33,072 nucleotides of DNA from Bacillota bacterium (lineage in GTDB: Bacteria; Bacillota_I; Bacilli_A; RF39; UBA660). The stretch covers positions 1-33,072 of the forward strand of contig SVAN01000011.1 in assembly GCA_015059375.1 (NCBI GenBank). The letters are read 5' to 3'. Positions 9,901 to 19,232 of the stretch are shown in pieces. How positions within the stretch are numbered: the stretch's first letter is position 1; each line of letters begins with the position of its first letter. A program made the position numbers and the translations under genes. The notes under the pieces were generated by a model, which was not told where the DNA came from, ran no database searches, and saw only the letters and a program-made list of their open reading frames with translations.

Positions 9901-11458
9901 AGTTACATACAATTTTAACTTCTTCTTCATTGGTAGCAAAATATCTTATCGATTTATCATCAGAAAAAATATGAGGTATATATTTAACAAATTCCCATCT
10001 TTTTTCATTTTCCTCGTTAGTTAATATGACAATTTTCAAATCTAAACAGCTATGTAAAATTATTAATTGGGTAAGTATAAAATTAGTATATTTTTCTAAT
10101 GATTCGTTAACACAAATTAATGATACAATATTATGATTTTTTAAAGATAGAGTTATCGGAACATTTTTTATTTGATTATATTTTCGGCGAAGTTCAAAAG
10201 CATTTTCTAATAAATTATCGTTATCAATAGTAAAATGTTCTTCGGGAGCATTAATTTCTAAATTTGGGGTCTTAGTTCCTGTTCCAAGACGAAGAGTTAA
10301 GAATTCTTCATCAACAAATCGCCGATTCCAAAAATTTCTTGTTTTATTGTTTAAAGCTATTAAGCAATTATCAATACTTAAATAATTATCATTTAAAATT
10401 CTTACCTCATCTGTTAAAAGATTAACAATTTCTTTCTCTTTTTTATTTAAGTATGCACTATATGCCGTTTGTCTTAAATCTTCCCTTTTATCTTGACGTT
10501 TTCTTTGATAGCTTTGAGTTATTTTAGGGATGATTAAACTACCAATTAGCATAGCGATACACATAACAATCTGAGGAATTAATGCCGCTACTGGTCTTTT
10601 ATTATATAAGCCATAACCAACGTTATAAGCCATAATAAACGATGAAGACATCATAACAATTGTTGAACCCATTGTTAAAATCCATGGTAAATTTTCCTTT
10701 TTACTAGTTCCTGGAGGCGAATCAATGCTCACAACATTTTCTTTTACCTTTTCTCTAATCAATGGATAATGGGAAAAATAATCATCTTTTGAATATAGTT
10801 CAATAAACTTATCTTCCTCCGTTACTATTTCCAAATCATTAGGTAAAGTATATTGATCAGTTATTAAATTAAGCATTGTCATCTTGATAATGTTATTTGG
10901 ATTATTTAAACAGATAAAATCCCCCATCCAAACAATCTTTAAGCCACTAATAAAGATTATATCTCCCATTTTTAGTTTCTGAGCTTTGCATCGAAAATTA
11001 TTAACATAAACGCGATAATTATCATCACTGATACAAGAAATATACCAAGCGTCATTATGTTTTTTTACCGTAGCCTCGACTTCACATAAATATTCACTTT
11101 GATACTGAATGTGACACGAATCGCTATTACCAATCATAAAACTGTCTAATCCTGCAAAAGATACTTTAAATAACGAAGCAACATCAGGTAGGAAATAGAC
11201 ATCAATATAATCAGGAACGCCAACAATTTTTAAGACACACTTTTGATAAAATGATATTTTAACTTGTTCAACTATCGTATTATTAGCGATAACATTAACA
11301 GTTCCAGTGCTTTTTAGATATAAATCATTTTCTTTTCTAGCAAATAATATTGAATATTCTTTATCAGAAATTTTATGGTCAATTAAAAAAGTATCATCGA
11401 TTTTATTCGGTAATTGATACTTTGTCATTTTTTTATTCTCTGCTAAAAATACCTTCAT
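6908..11458 (-). CDS. essC: Type VII secretion ATPase EssC (FHA + FtsK/SpoIIIE domains)
   Basis: 1516 aa; FHA-like IGNSDSCHIQY; two TM segments; FtsK domains with Walker A GMTGSGKS and GASGSGKE; VQFVLIDYKGGGLAGAF; FIICDEFAEL. Confidence 0.92.
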   Translation of the reverse strand: MKVFLAENKKMTKYQLPNKIDDTFLIDHKISDKEYSILFARKENDLYLKSTGTVNVIANNTIVEQVKISFYQKCVLKIVGVPDYIDVYFLPDVASLFKVSFAGLDSFMIGNSDSCHIQYQSEYLCEVEATVKKHNDAWYISCISDDNYRVYVNNFRCKAQKLKMGDIIFISGLKIVWMGDFICLNNPNNIIKMTMLNLITDQYTLPNDLEIVTEEDKFIELYSKDDYFSHYPLIREKVKENVVSIDSPPGTSKKENLPWILTMGSTIVMMSSSFIMAYNVGYGLYNKRPVAALIPQIVMCIAMLIGSLIIPKITQSYQRKRQDKREDLRQTAYSAYLNKKEKEIVNLLTDEVRILNDNYLSIDNCLIALNNKTRNFWNRRFVDEEFLTLRLGTGTKTPNLEINAPEEHFTIDNDNLLENAFELRRKYNQIKNVPITLSLKNHNIVSLICVNESLEKYTNFILTQLIILHSCLDLKIVILTNEENEKRWEFVKYIPHIFSDDKSIRYFATNEEEVKIVCNYIENEMKERLEKADSDEYVPSPFYVVITDNYRNQKNIKLIDNIVNNRFSNLGISLLVVENTIKQVPITCETFIEVGSKDGVLIEKHVGLNEQKIFNVEEALIDLDMFAIANSLANVPVTAKEGPSVLPSSLSFLEMYKVSKIEQLNILNRWQTSNPVVSLSAIVGVHTNGDKFKLDLHEKFHGPHGLIAGMTGSGKSEFIITYILSMALSYHPYEVQFVLIDYKGGGLAGAFENKEAGIKIPHLVGTITNLDVSEMNRSLVSIQSELTRRQKIFNETREALNEGTIDIYKYQKLYREGVVKKPLSHLFIICDEFAELKQQRPEFMQSLISISRIGRSLGIHLILATQKPSGLVNDQIWANSKFKVCLKVQDRSDSMEMLKRPEAASIKETGRFYLQVGYNDLFDIGQSGWSGAKYVPSDKILLKYDESLNFIDNVGYMVKTIKDVNDHEVIKENHGEQLINLVKYLDMLGEKENIVTSRLWLDPIPEIIYISDLKNKYQYQPESYYINPLIGEYDDPVNQIQKNLNIDLSKEGNLLIYGASGSGKENLLTTLIRSIVVEHTPDEVNLYILDCGAESLKIFGNIPHVGDIVTISESTKIIDFFELANTEIETRKDLFAEYAGNYNDYILNSGKKLPLKIFVINNYDSFMEAYGNLSDKIQFLFRDGAKYGVVFIISAIAANAIRSRSAQYFNNKICLKMANPDDYRNVLGGRALALADKFGRGFVKKDDEVFEFQTAAFASKKDITNSLRQLAQTLCSSYTARAPKIPYIPDIIQYKELLPKIDNDTIIPVGYSLKNKNILYYNFTTSHILPIVAANIDNEKMSFVTSIIKFLNSRFNNVQVVDFADAITEDIDGITIIKDNFDEAFVKLYNEAVTSQNKDINNYYIILGVSYLKDRLENRTYELVINLFNNFEKFTNTYFVFVDVYNGYKMIMLEDWYQKEEYKNNGLWLGESFDSQVIFNSQTINIDDKTPYLAFAVTGGRAVAFKHVIDMEIEDE

Positions 11459-11486
11459 ACACTATATACCCACTATTATTAATCAA

Positions 11487-11516
11487 ATTATAACATATAT
11501 CGTTTTTATTAATCAA
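11487..11516 (-). promoter_or_regulatory. Probable promoter of essC-esaB
   Basis: Minus strand TTGATT - 18 nt - TATAAT about 30 nt upstream of the start. Confidence 0.55.
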
Positions 11517-11529
11517 TATTGTTACATAG

Positions 11530-11556
11530 AAAAAGACTATCATTTCGATAATCTTT
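11530..11556 (-). terminator. Putative terminator after the 791-aa gene
   Basis: Minus strand AAGATTATCGAAATGATAGTCTTTTTC. Confidence 0.5.
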
Positions 11557-11565
11557 ACATTTTTA

Positions 11566-13941
11566 TTAACGTGATTTTAAAGATAAACTAAGATTTAACG
11601 CTTGTTCATTTAAACGATTAAAATAAAACTTCTTTTTTAGCAAAATTTCTCGATATATTTTTTTAGATAATTTTGATTTATTATCGCTTTTTTCATAAGC
11701 TCTTAAAAATTCATCGCCCTTACCCATATCATTTTGGAAATAATATTCTCTAGCATATATCAAATAAATAAGATTGATTTGCTCTGGTGTTAATCCTATC
11801 TTTTCACAAGCTGTCTTTACATCAAGGCCCGATTCTGTAATTTCCTTTGTTATATCACTAATGTTATCTATTCCATAATAATCTTGCATCTCATATTTGA
11901 GTTCTTCTTCACGAATATTAACAAATGTTTTTAAATTGCTAACATCGGTGCCTGTAAGAATATTTATTAAGTCAGTAAAATCAAATTTTTCTTTTCTAAT
12001 CTTACTTAATTCGTTAGCAACGGTTAAATACTCCAAAGCAATTTTGTTTTTTTGCATTTTCAAATTGGCAAGACCTATTTTTACATATACATATGTTTGA
12101 GGATTACGAAGATGCAAAAGTTCTTGATAATGACTTATACATTCTTGATATGCCCCTAATGAATAAGCACGGTCCCCTTTTGATCTTAGTGATTGGATAT
12201 TTAAAAGTTCTGGCATATATGGCGTATAGCGAATAACCACTCTTTGCCCCAGCTCATCTTCAATAACAAATCCCGTAAAATCAGGATTTTTTTTGACAAT
12301 CCCCATGATTTCTTTAATCCGATTTTCTGGCATTGGTTTTAACAAAACCATTCCGCGGCCAGATTTTAGTTCTGCAAATTTTTCAGATATAAAAACTTCT
12401 GTCTGGCTTAGCGACTCACAATTATTTTGGTTTTCTAAATGATTTTGTCGTTGAGGATTATTCTTTTGAACAGGTTTAGATTCCTCTAGTTTACCTAAAG
12501 TATCTTGATGCGTTTGGACTTCGCTTTCACTTTTAATTTCTTTCTTAATTTTAGACGTACTAATAACAACTAACGAACTATTTAAAGTTAAAATGAACGC
12601 ACTATCTTTAGGATACTTTTTTGAGGCATTAATGATATTTAAACACCTCTTGGCATTAACTAAATCATTTTGTGCTAAAGCCTGATAAAATTTTTTAATA
12701 TAAAGTGATACATCTAAGGTAAAGTTAAGATCACTTACTTCTGTTAAAAAAGTCATTGAATTAGTAAATAAAACATTTTTTTCGCTTAAATCTAAAGCTA
12801 TCAATTCTATAATAATTTCTTCGTATTCACTTTTATTAATTGACAGCAAATAAGATTTTAATAAAGATAAAGCTAAATTATAATCTTTACTAATCAAGCT
12901 TTCTACTACCTTCGAAAAGCTTACATTAGTATCATTTTTTTCGTTAGTTTGATTTTTTTTAGGATAAAGCAAATCGCATACATCGCTTAAAAGTAAATAA
13001 AACTCACTTTGATTATTATCTAAATTATTCGAAGCATTATATGACTTTGCCAATTCTAAAGCTTTTTGAAAATCATTTTTATCAATCGCTTCATAAACGT
13101 TTGTAGTTTCTATACTCTGAAGCTTTGGCATTTGATTTTTTTCAATGATGTTTATAATTAATTGTGCTAGTTTTAAAATATATTGTTCTTTTAAGCTTAA
13201 TTTTTCTTTATGACTTCTTTTTACTAGAAATTCAATAACTCGCCGATAATTTGATTCCTTAATATCTCTAATTATAATACGCATATTATTATTTTTATAA
13301 ACCGCCATTTTTCTAAGCAATCTTTTCAAAATTAGATCTTGAACATATACTTTTTGCTCAGATAGCAATTCATTTAAATGTTTACTAGCACAAGCATATC
13401 GATCATCAAATATAAGTCGCCGAATTAAATTTTGTTTTTCCGAATTAATATGACGGTAATTGTCGCATATTTTAACATCTTCGAAAGTAATATTTTTTGC
13501 AATATCTAGGTATTCAGCAGGACAAGTCCCTAAATTAAATAATAAATATAAGAAAAGATTCCCATCAGCTCTAATCGAAGGAATCGAAGATTTTAATAAA
13601 ACATCTAAGTATTTAAATCCTTCTGTTTCGGACTTTAAACTTCGATAGAAAAGTTGCAAACATAGTTTTTCATCACTAGGATTCATCTCAAATCCTCTTT
13701 TATATGTATTATTTAATTCCTCAAAATCTTTGTTTTTAATTAGTTTATTAGCATAATCCATTAGTTCAGCAAAAGAAGTAAAAGTATATTGTCCCCGTTT
13801 TATTCTTTGTAAGGTTCCTCTTTCTAATAGTGCCGTAATATCATGAGAGTTAAACCCCATTTCATTTAACTGCCTGGTTGTTAACTCGCAGTTATTTACT
13901 ACGCCTTTATATAGCTTAGTTAAATTTTCTTCATTAATCAT
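11566..13941 (-). CDS. HTH (AbiEi-like N-terminus) plus TPR-like repeat protein, 791 aa
   Basis: N-term LTTRQLNEMGFNSHDITALLERGTLQRIKRGQYTF resembles an AbiEi-type winged helix; C-terminal GDRAYSLGAYQECISHYQELLHLRNPQTYVYVKIGLANLKMQKNKIALEYLTVANEL is TPR-like. Confidence 0.55.
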   Translation of the reverse strand: MINEENLTKLYKGVVNNCELTTRQLNEMGFNSHDITALLERGTLQRIKRGQYTFTSFAELMDYANKLIKNKDFEELNNTYKRGFEMNPSDEKLCLQLFYRSLKSETEGFKYLDVLLKSSIPSIRADGNLFLYLLFNLGTCPAEYLDIAKNITFEDVKICDNYRHINSEKQNLIRRLIFDDRYACASKHLNELLSEQKVYVQDLILKRLLRKMAVYKNNNMRIIIRDIKESNYRRVIEFLVKRSHKEKLSLKEQYILKLAQLIINIIEKNQMPKLQSIETTNVYEAIDKNDFQKALELAKSYNASNNLDNNQSEFYLLLSDVCDLLYPKKNQTNEKNDTNVSFSKVVESLISKDYNLALSLLKSYLLSINKSEYEEIIIELIALDLSEKNVLFTNSMTFLTEVSDLNFTLDVSLYIKKFYQALAQNDLVNAKRCLNIINASKKYPKDSAFILTLNSSLVVISTSKIKKEIKSESEVQTHQDTLGKLEESKPVQKNNPQRQNHLENQNNCESLSQTEVFISEKFAELKSGRGMVLLKPMPENRIKEIMGIVKKNPDFTGFVIEDELGQRVVIRYTPYMPELLNIQSLRSKGDRAYSLGAYQECISHYQELLHLRNPQTYVYVKIGLANLKMQKNKIALEYLTVANELSKIRKEKFDFTDLINILTGTDVSNLKTFVNIREEELKYEMQDYYGIDNISDITKEITESGLDVKTACEKIGLTPEQINLIYLIYAREYYFQNDMGKGDEFLRAYEKSDNKSKLSKKIYREILLKKKFYFNRLNEQALNLSLSLKSR

Positions 13942-14052
13942 TATGTGCTCCTCACTTTAAGTATTTTTATATTATCATTTTAAAATTAATATTACAATAA
14001 TATTTTTTTTATCTTTATGTTCGGCTATTTTTAAAGAATTTCCAATACTTAA

Positions 14053-15141
14053 TTATGAACTGTTTTTTCTCGATATATTAAGTATTATTCCAATACTTGC
14101 CATAGACACAAGTAAACTTGAACCTCCATAACTTATAAATGGTAAAGTAACTCCCGTGACAGGGATTAAACCGACAACGACGCATAAATTCAAAAGGGCC
14201 TGTAAAATAATCTGGGTACCTAAACCAAATGATAGATATTTAGCAAATAAATCGGTTTGCTTAAGCGATATTTTAATAATTTGATAATACATAAATCCGA
14301 AAGCAAAAGTTACCATTAAAACGCCCATAAAACCAAATTCTTCAGAAATTATTGAAAAAATAAAATCTGTTTGCGGTTCCGGCAGATAAAATTGTTTTTG
14401 AATCGAATTACCAAAACCCAGTCCAAATAATCCTCCAGGACCGATTGCATAAAGTGATTGTATTATTTGATACCCACTTCCCAAAGGATCGGTCCAAGGG
14501 TTTAAGAAAGATACAATCCGTTTTAATCGATATGGAGCAATTACGATTAAAACTGCTACCCCAATCAAACCTAAAACCCCAAGGGAAGCAAAAAACGATA
14601 ATTTTACACCCGAAGAAAAAATAATAACCATTAAAGTAAGAACAATCACCATCGCACTACCAAAATCTGGTTCTAACATTATTAAACCAAAGAAAATCAT
14701 GATTACGCCCAAAACGGGAAAGATACTTTTTTTTATATCATTTAATGTTTTTTGATTTTTAGCTAAATATTTAGCAAGAAAAATAATTAAGCCTACCTTG
14801 GCAAACTCACTCGGCTGCATACCAACCGGCCCGATTGCAAACCAACTACGTGATCCATTGCGGACCATTCCAATCCCTGGGATTAACACTAAAACCAGTA
14901 AAATAAAACATCCTAACAAGATTAAATTAGCGTATTTTTTATATATTTGATAATCAATTTTAGAAACAATCATCATTGCTATGATACTCACAATTAGAAA
15001 AAACAATTGCAATTTGGCATAATGAAATCCATCATTAAATTTATATTGAGCCCAAATTGAACTCGCAGAATAAATCATAACCGAACCAAATAAAGCAATA
15101 ATAACAATAATCGCAAATAAATATTTTCCATCTTTTTTCAT
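14053..15141 (-). CDS. ftsW: SEDS peptidoglycan polymerase FtsW
   Basis: 362 aa polytopic; GSRSWFAIGPVGMQPSEFAKVGLI; LPEPQTDFIFSIISEEFGFMG; adjacent to mraY and a class B PBP. Confidence 0.88.
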   Translation of the reverse strand: MKKDGKYLFAIIVIIALFGSVMIYSASSIWAQYKFNDGFHYAKLQLFFLIVSIIAMMIVSKIDYQIYKKYANLILLGCFILLVLVLIPGIGMVRNGSRSWFAIGPVGMQPSEFAKVGLIIFLAKYLAKNQKTLNDIKKSIFPVLGVIMIFFGLIMLEPDFGSAMVIVLTLMVIIFSSGVKLSFFASLGVLGLIGVAVLIVIAPYRLKRIVSFLNPWTDPLGSGYQIIQSLYAIGPGGLFGLGFGNSIQKQFYLPEPQTDFIFSIISEEFGFMGVLMVTFAFGFMYYQIIKISLKQTDLFAKYLSFGLGTQIILQALLNLCVVVGLIPVTGVTLPFISYGGSSLLVSMASIGIILNISRKNSS

Positions 15142-15171
15142 TCTATTAGATTCTATTATTTTTTTTAGTAA

Positions 15172-16158
15172 TTATAACCATACATAATAAATTAATGTAA
15201 AAAGCGCAAATAATAATGAAATGGTATAAAATAATTTAATAATGTCTGATTCACAATATCCAAGTTCCTCCAGATGATGATGAAGTGGGCTTTTCCGGAA
15301 TATTTTTTTATTCCAGATTTTAATTGATAAAATTTGCCCAAAACTTGTAAGGGTCTCCACTATATAAACAATTCCCACGAAAGCTAAGGTTATTTCACAT
15401 TTTAATAAAATGGCCACAGTTGCTAAAGCGCCTCCCAAAGCTAAAGATCCTAAGTCTCCCATAAATATTTTTGCCGGATAAAAATTAAAAAACAAAAAAC
15501 CTAACAAGGCCCCTGCAATTAAAAAGCAAAAAATAGCAATCTCTTGATAACCGATAACGTAACTACTATTCCAAGCAATAATTCCATAAGTTAAAAACGA
15601 AACCGCACAGCACCCAGCACAAAGGCCATCTAAACCATCAGTAATGTTAACCGCGTTCGAAGACCCCACTAGCATAAATAAAATTAAAAAACCATATAAA
15701 AATTTCAGTTCAACTTCCCAAGCAAAGATACTTACTAGTGTATTATTTCCGTTAAGCATAAAAATAGCAAAAAAGATAACCGCAATAATAGTTTCCAAAG
15801 AGAATTTTGTCAATATAGATAAACCTTTATTGTTTTTTAGAAAAACTTTAAGAAAGTCATCTAGAAATCCTAAAATTGTATAAAATAGAAAAACACTAAT
15901 TAAAATAATGAAATTGCTTGTAATTTTTACACTTCCGATGAAAAAAAAGATAATTAAAATAAATAAAACGCTTACGATAAAAATAAAACCACCCATTGTA
16001 GGTGTCCCCTCTTTTGCTAAATGTCTTTCATTCAAATGTCTTGATACACTTTGTGATACATTAATTTTTTTAAAAAAAGGGATTAAAAAAATGCCCATAA
16101 TTATTGCTACTACAAATCCTAACATTAAACATATAATTGATTTAGTCAAAATTAACAT
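15172..16158 (-). CDS. mraY: Phospho-N-acetylmuramoyl-pentapeptide transferase MraY
   Basis: GTPTMGGFIFI, NAVNITDGLDGLCAG, FMGDLGSLALGG, KSPLHHHLEELG signatures. Confidence 0.95.
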   Translation of the reverse strand: MLILTKSIICLMLGFVVAIIMGIFLIPFFKKINVSQSVSRHLNERHLAKEGTPTMGGFIFIVSVLFILIIFFFIGSVKITSNFIILISVFLFYTILGFLDDFLKVFLKNNKGLSILTKFSLETIIAVIFFAIFMLNGNNTLVSIFAWEVELKFLYGFLILFMLVGSSNAVNITDGLDGLCAGCCAVSFLTYGIIAWNSSYVIGYQEIAIFCFLIAGALLGFLFFNFYPAKIFMGDLGSLALGGALATVAILLKCEITLAFVGIVYIVETLTSFGQILSIKIWNKKIFRKSPLHHHLEELGYCESDIIKLFYTISLLFALFTLIYYVWL

Positions 16159-16166
16159 AGTCTCAC

Positions 16167-18071
16167 CTAATTTAACATTAAAACTACATTTCCGCTTTCT
16201 TTAATATACATCCCCGCTTCGGGCGATTGATAAGCAATTTTGTCTCCATTTCCACTATAAATAACATTAAATCCTTTGAGAACCTTTTTTGCTTCTTCCA
16301 AAGCCATTCCTTTAACATCAGGTAGTAAGACGTATTTCTCATCCAACCAAGTATACTCTTTCGGCATTCCTTCTTTGGAGGGTTTAATTTCTAAAATATC
16401 AATAGCGGATTTCATGACATTCTTAGCAATTGGTGCAGATACCGTTCCGCCATATTGCGTAACATTATGCGGACTATCTACTGCAACATAAACAACAATT
16501 TGGGGATTATCCGCTGGCATAAACCCAATAAAGGATAAAATATAACTACTTGTTGAATAGTGTCCATTTTCAACTTTTTGCGCAGTTCCCGTTTTACCGC
16601 CTACCCGATAATTTTCAATATACGCATTTTTACCAGTTCCATTAGCTACAACACTTTCGAGTGTATATCTTACTAAATCCGAGGTATCTTTCGAGATCAC
16701 TTTTCTTCGCAATTTTTTTTCTGTAACATCTAAAACCGTTTCAGTCTCAGTATCAATCAAGCTTTTGACAATATACGGTATATATAAATTTCCGCCATTT
16801 ACTGCGGCACTAACAGCTGTTATTTGTTGAATTGGGGTTACACTAATTCCTTGACCAAAGGCTGTCGTCGCCGTTTCAACATTTCCCATCTTTTCTTCTT
16901 TAAACAGAATTCCGGAAGCTTCACCATTTAAATCGATTCCAGTCTTTTCCCCAAAGCCAAAATTTCTAATATATTTCATTAAAGTATTAGTGCCAAGTTT
17001 AAGACCCATATTGACAAACCCTGGGTTACAAGAATTTTCGACAACTTGCAAATAAGTTTGTGCGCCATGTCCGCCATGCTTCCAACAATGCAGTGTAGCG
17101 CCATCAACATTAACAGCACCACTGTCTGAGAAAGTATCATTAAATAAGTCAATTGTTTTTTCTTCTAAAGAAGCCGCTAAAGTTATTATCTTAAACGTTG
17201 ATCCTGGTTCATATGTTTTCCAAATTGGTAAATTTCGATTAATTACTTCAGTAGAAAAATTTTGATAATCATTGGAGTCAAATGCTGGCCTCGAAGCCAT
17301 AGCAAGAATTTCACCAGACTGGGGGTCTTGAACAACAATTAAAGCATTATCAGCTTGATACTTACTAATTACATTATCTAATTCACTTTCAATGGCCTTT
17401 TGCAGTTCAATATCAATAGTTAGTTGTATACTTACTCCACTGGTGGCTGCTTCGTATACTTCACTCATTTTAAGACGACTTCCTTGGCCATCAGAAAAAT
17501 ATTTAATTGAACCATCTTCACCCGTCAAATATTCATCATACTGAAGTTCAATTCCAGACAAGCCCTGATTATCAATACCAACATACCCCAAAACATGAGA
17601 AAGAAGATCCCCATATGGATAATATCTTTTACTTTCTTTTACAAGGTATACACCATCATAACCAAGATTTTCAATTTTTTCAGCAGTTTCATAATCAAGC
17701 CTTCTTCCTTCAGGATGAACTCTTTCTATCGATTCTCTTTTGGATACATGACGATACATTTCTTCATAGGTCACTCCTAAAATATCAGCTAAATCCTGAG
17801 CAACTTGTTCTTTATCGACAATTTGTCTAGGAATCAAAACCAAAGATGTTGTCGTAATATTCGTAGCAAGTACTTCCCCATTTCGATCTAAAATTTCTCC
17901 ACGATCGGCAGCAATCGGGAGTTTTCTACTATATAAACTATCCGATAGTTTTTTCAATTTATCATAAGAAAATACTTGAATGTAAAAAACTTTAAAAATA
18001 ACAGCAATAAGTAGAATAATTACAAACAAATACACACAACGTATACGAATATGAATTTTATTAAAGAACAT
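16167..18071 (-). CDS. Class B penicillin-binding protein (FtsI/PbpB/SpoVD type) with C-terminal PASTA-like domain
   Basis: EPGSTFKIITLAA (SxxK), VENSCNPGF (SxN), GGKTGTAQK (KTG); C-terminal VLLPDVKGMALEEAKKVL PASTA-like. Confidence 0.92.
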   Translation of the reverse strand: MFFNKIHIRIRCVYLFVIILLIAVIFKVFYIQVFSYDKLKKLSDSLYSRKLPIAADRGEILDRNGEVLATNITTTSLVLIPRQIVDKEQVAQDLADILGVTYEEMYRHVSKRESIERVHPEGRRLDYETAEKIENLGYDGVYLVKESKRYYPYGDLLSHVLGYVGIDNQGLSGIELQYDEYLTGEDGSIKYFSDGQGSRLKMSEVYEAATSGVSIQLTIDIELQKAIESELDNVISKYQADNALIVVQDPQSGEILAMASRPAFDSNDYQNFSTEVINRNLPIWKTYEPGSTFKIITLAASLEEKTIDLFNDTFSDSGAVNVDGATLHCWKHGGHGAQTYLQVVENSCNPGFVNMGLKLGTNTLMKYIRNFGFGEKTGIDLNGEASGILFKEEKMGNVETATTAFGQGISVTPIQQITAVSAAVNGGNLYIPYIVKSLIDTETETVLDVTEKKLRRKVISKDTSDLVRYTLESVVANGTGKNAYIENYRVGGKTGTAQKVENGHYSTSSYILSFIGFMPADNPQIVVYVAVDSPHNVTQYGGTVSAPIAKNVMKSAIDILEIKPSKEGMPKEYTWLDEKYVLLPDVKGMALEEAKKVLKGFNVIYSGNGDKIAYQSPEAGMYIKESGNVVLMLN

Positions 18072-18244
18072 GTAATCACCAGTTAATTATATGCAAAAGT
18101 AAATCATAATTAATTTAAATTTTATAATATGTTTGATTTTTATTATATGTTTTGATGTATGTAGCTTTTAAAAAAATACAAATTTAAAACGCAAATAATA
18201 GTTATATTAAAGCAAGATATACAAAATAAAAAAAGTTATCCAAA

Positions 18245-18272
18245 TGAACTGAACCCCAAAAGTTGGACAGTT
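18245..18272. mobile_element. Solitary terminal-repeat-like remnant of an IS3/IS150-type element
   Basis: TGAACTGAACCCCAAAAGTTGGACAGTT closely resembles IS150-group terminal repeats; no transposase ORF or second end seen. Confidence 0.5.
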
Positions 18273-18345
18273 AGAACCTACTATTGATATGCCTACTATA
18301 TCCTCAGATTCTTTTATTTATTCAATAATTTCTTTTATTTTTTTA

Positions 18346-19026
18346 TTAATTTTCTTCATTACTTTCTTCTTTGAATTTTCCTTTATTAAAAATAAAACAT
18401 TTATTTATATAAGTTACTTCATTATTATCAATTCTTATAGCCGATTCATTAGGAAGACCGATTATTACTCTGGTATTAGAGTATTTTTTATCTTCACTAA
18501 CTTGCTCAAAATTGTCTATATCAAAATGGGGATCAACGGTAATATCCACGATACCTACGCCCTTATAAAAAAAGCTTTTATCATAATCTTCATCTTTTGA
18601 ATAATAAGCATCTACCGCTAAGTTCATAGCTCCTGCACTTGTTCCTAAGATAATTCCTTGATACTCTTCTAAAGCTTTATCATAGCCATTATCTTGTAAA
18701 TATTTTAGTTGACTTTGAGGATCGCCACCAAGCAGATAAACTATTTCTGAACTTAAAATAAGCTTTTTTCCAGCATCAGCCGAAACTCGCGAGTCCAAAA
18801 TATTGATGTTATCTAAAGTAGTAACTTCTTTTAAATGATTTTTCATTCCCGTTACTTTGTCACCATCTCCATAAACATACAAATCATTTTTAGAATAATT
18901 GTCGGGTGATGATGCAATAAATGTTATTTGCTTTTTGTTTTTTAAATCCTTTTTCAATACATCTTTAATTTCTTTGGAAAAGCCCTCCTTAGTTCCTGGG
19001 CCACTTAATAAATAAATAATTTTCAT
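18346..19026 (-). CDS. Peptidase S51 (dipeptidase E-like) family protein
   Basis: KIIYLLSGPGTKEGF, LLGGDPQSQL, and nucleophile-elbow-like GIILGTSAGAMNLAVDAYY. Confidence 0.8.
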   Translation of the reverse strand: MKIIYLLSGPGTKEGFSKEIKDVLKKDLKNKKQITFIASSPDNYSKNDLYVYGDGDKVTGMKNHLKEVTTLDNINILDSRVSADAGKKLILSSEIVYLLGGDPQSQLKYLQDNGYDKALEEYQGIILGTSAGAMNLAVDAYYSKDEDYDKSFFYKGVGIVDITVDPHFDIDNFEQVSEDKKYSNTRVIIGLPNESAIRIDNNEVTYINKCFIFNKGKFKEESNEEN

Positions 19027-19040
19027 AATACTCCTTCTTT

Positions 19041-19232
19041 CTATTTTAATATCCTCTTTAATTGTTTTTCTGTGTTATCACTAATACTTAAACAAATTCC
19101 ATTATCAATAAAACCATTGGGGCGATTTTGGTTATATTCATTATATTCCCAAAATACAGCGCAACGTATTAAGTTATCATAAAATTTTTCTAGCATTTCA
19201 TCTCTATTTTCTACAACTATTGGGATTGAAAT
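19041..19232 (-). other. Open reading stretch without its own clear start, possible gene remnant
   Basis: Reads ISIPIVVENRDEMLEKFYDNLIRCAVFWEYNEYNQNRPNGFIDNGICLSISDNTEKQLKRILK*; not in the ORF track; overlaps the end of the orphan VR fragment in another frame. Confidence 0.3.

Noticed and set aside
18289-18600. Plus-strand 103-aa ORF antisense to the S51 peptidase gene
   Set aside because: Low-complexity Phe/Ile-rich translation of AT-rich antisense DNA; the minus-strand gene is clearly supported.
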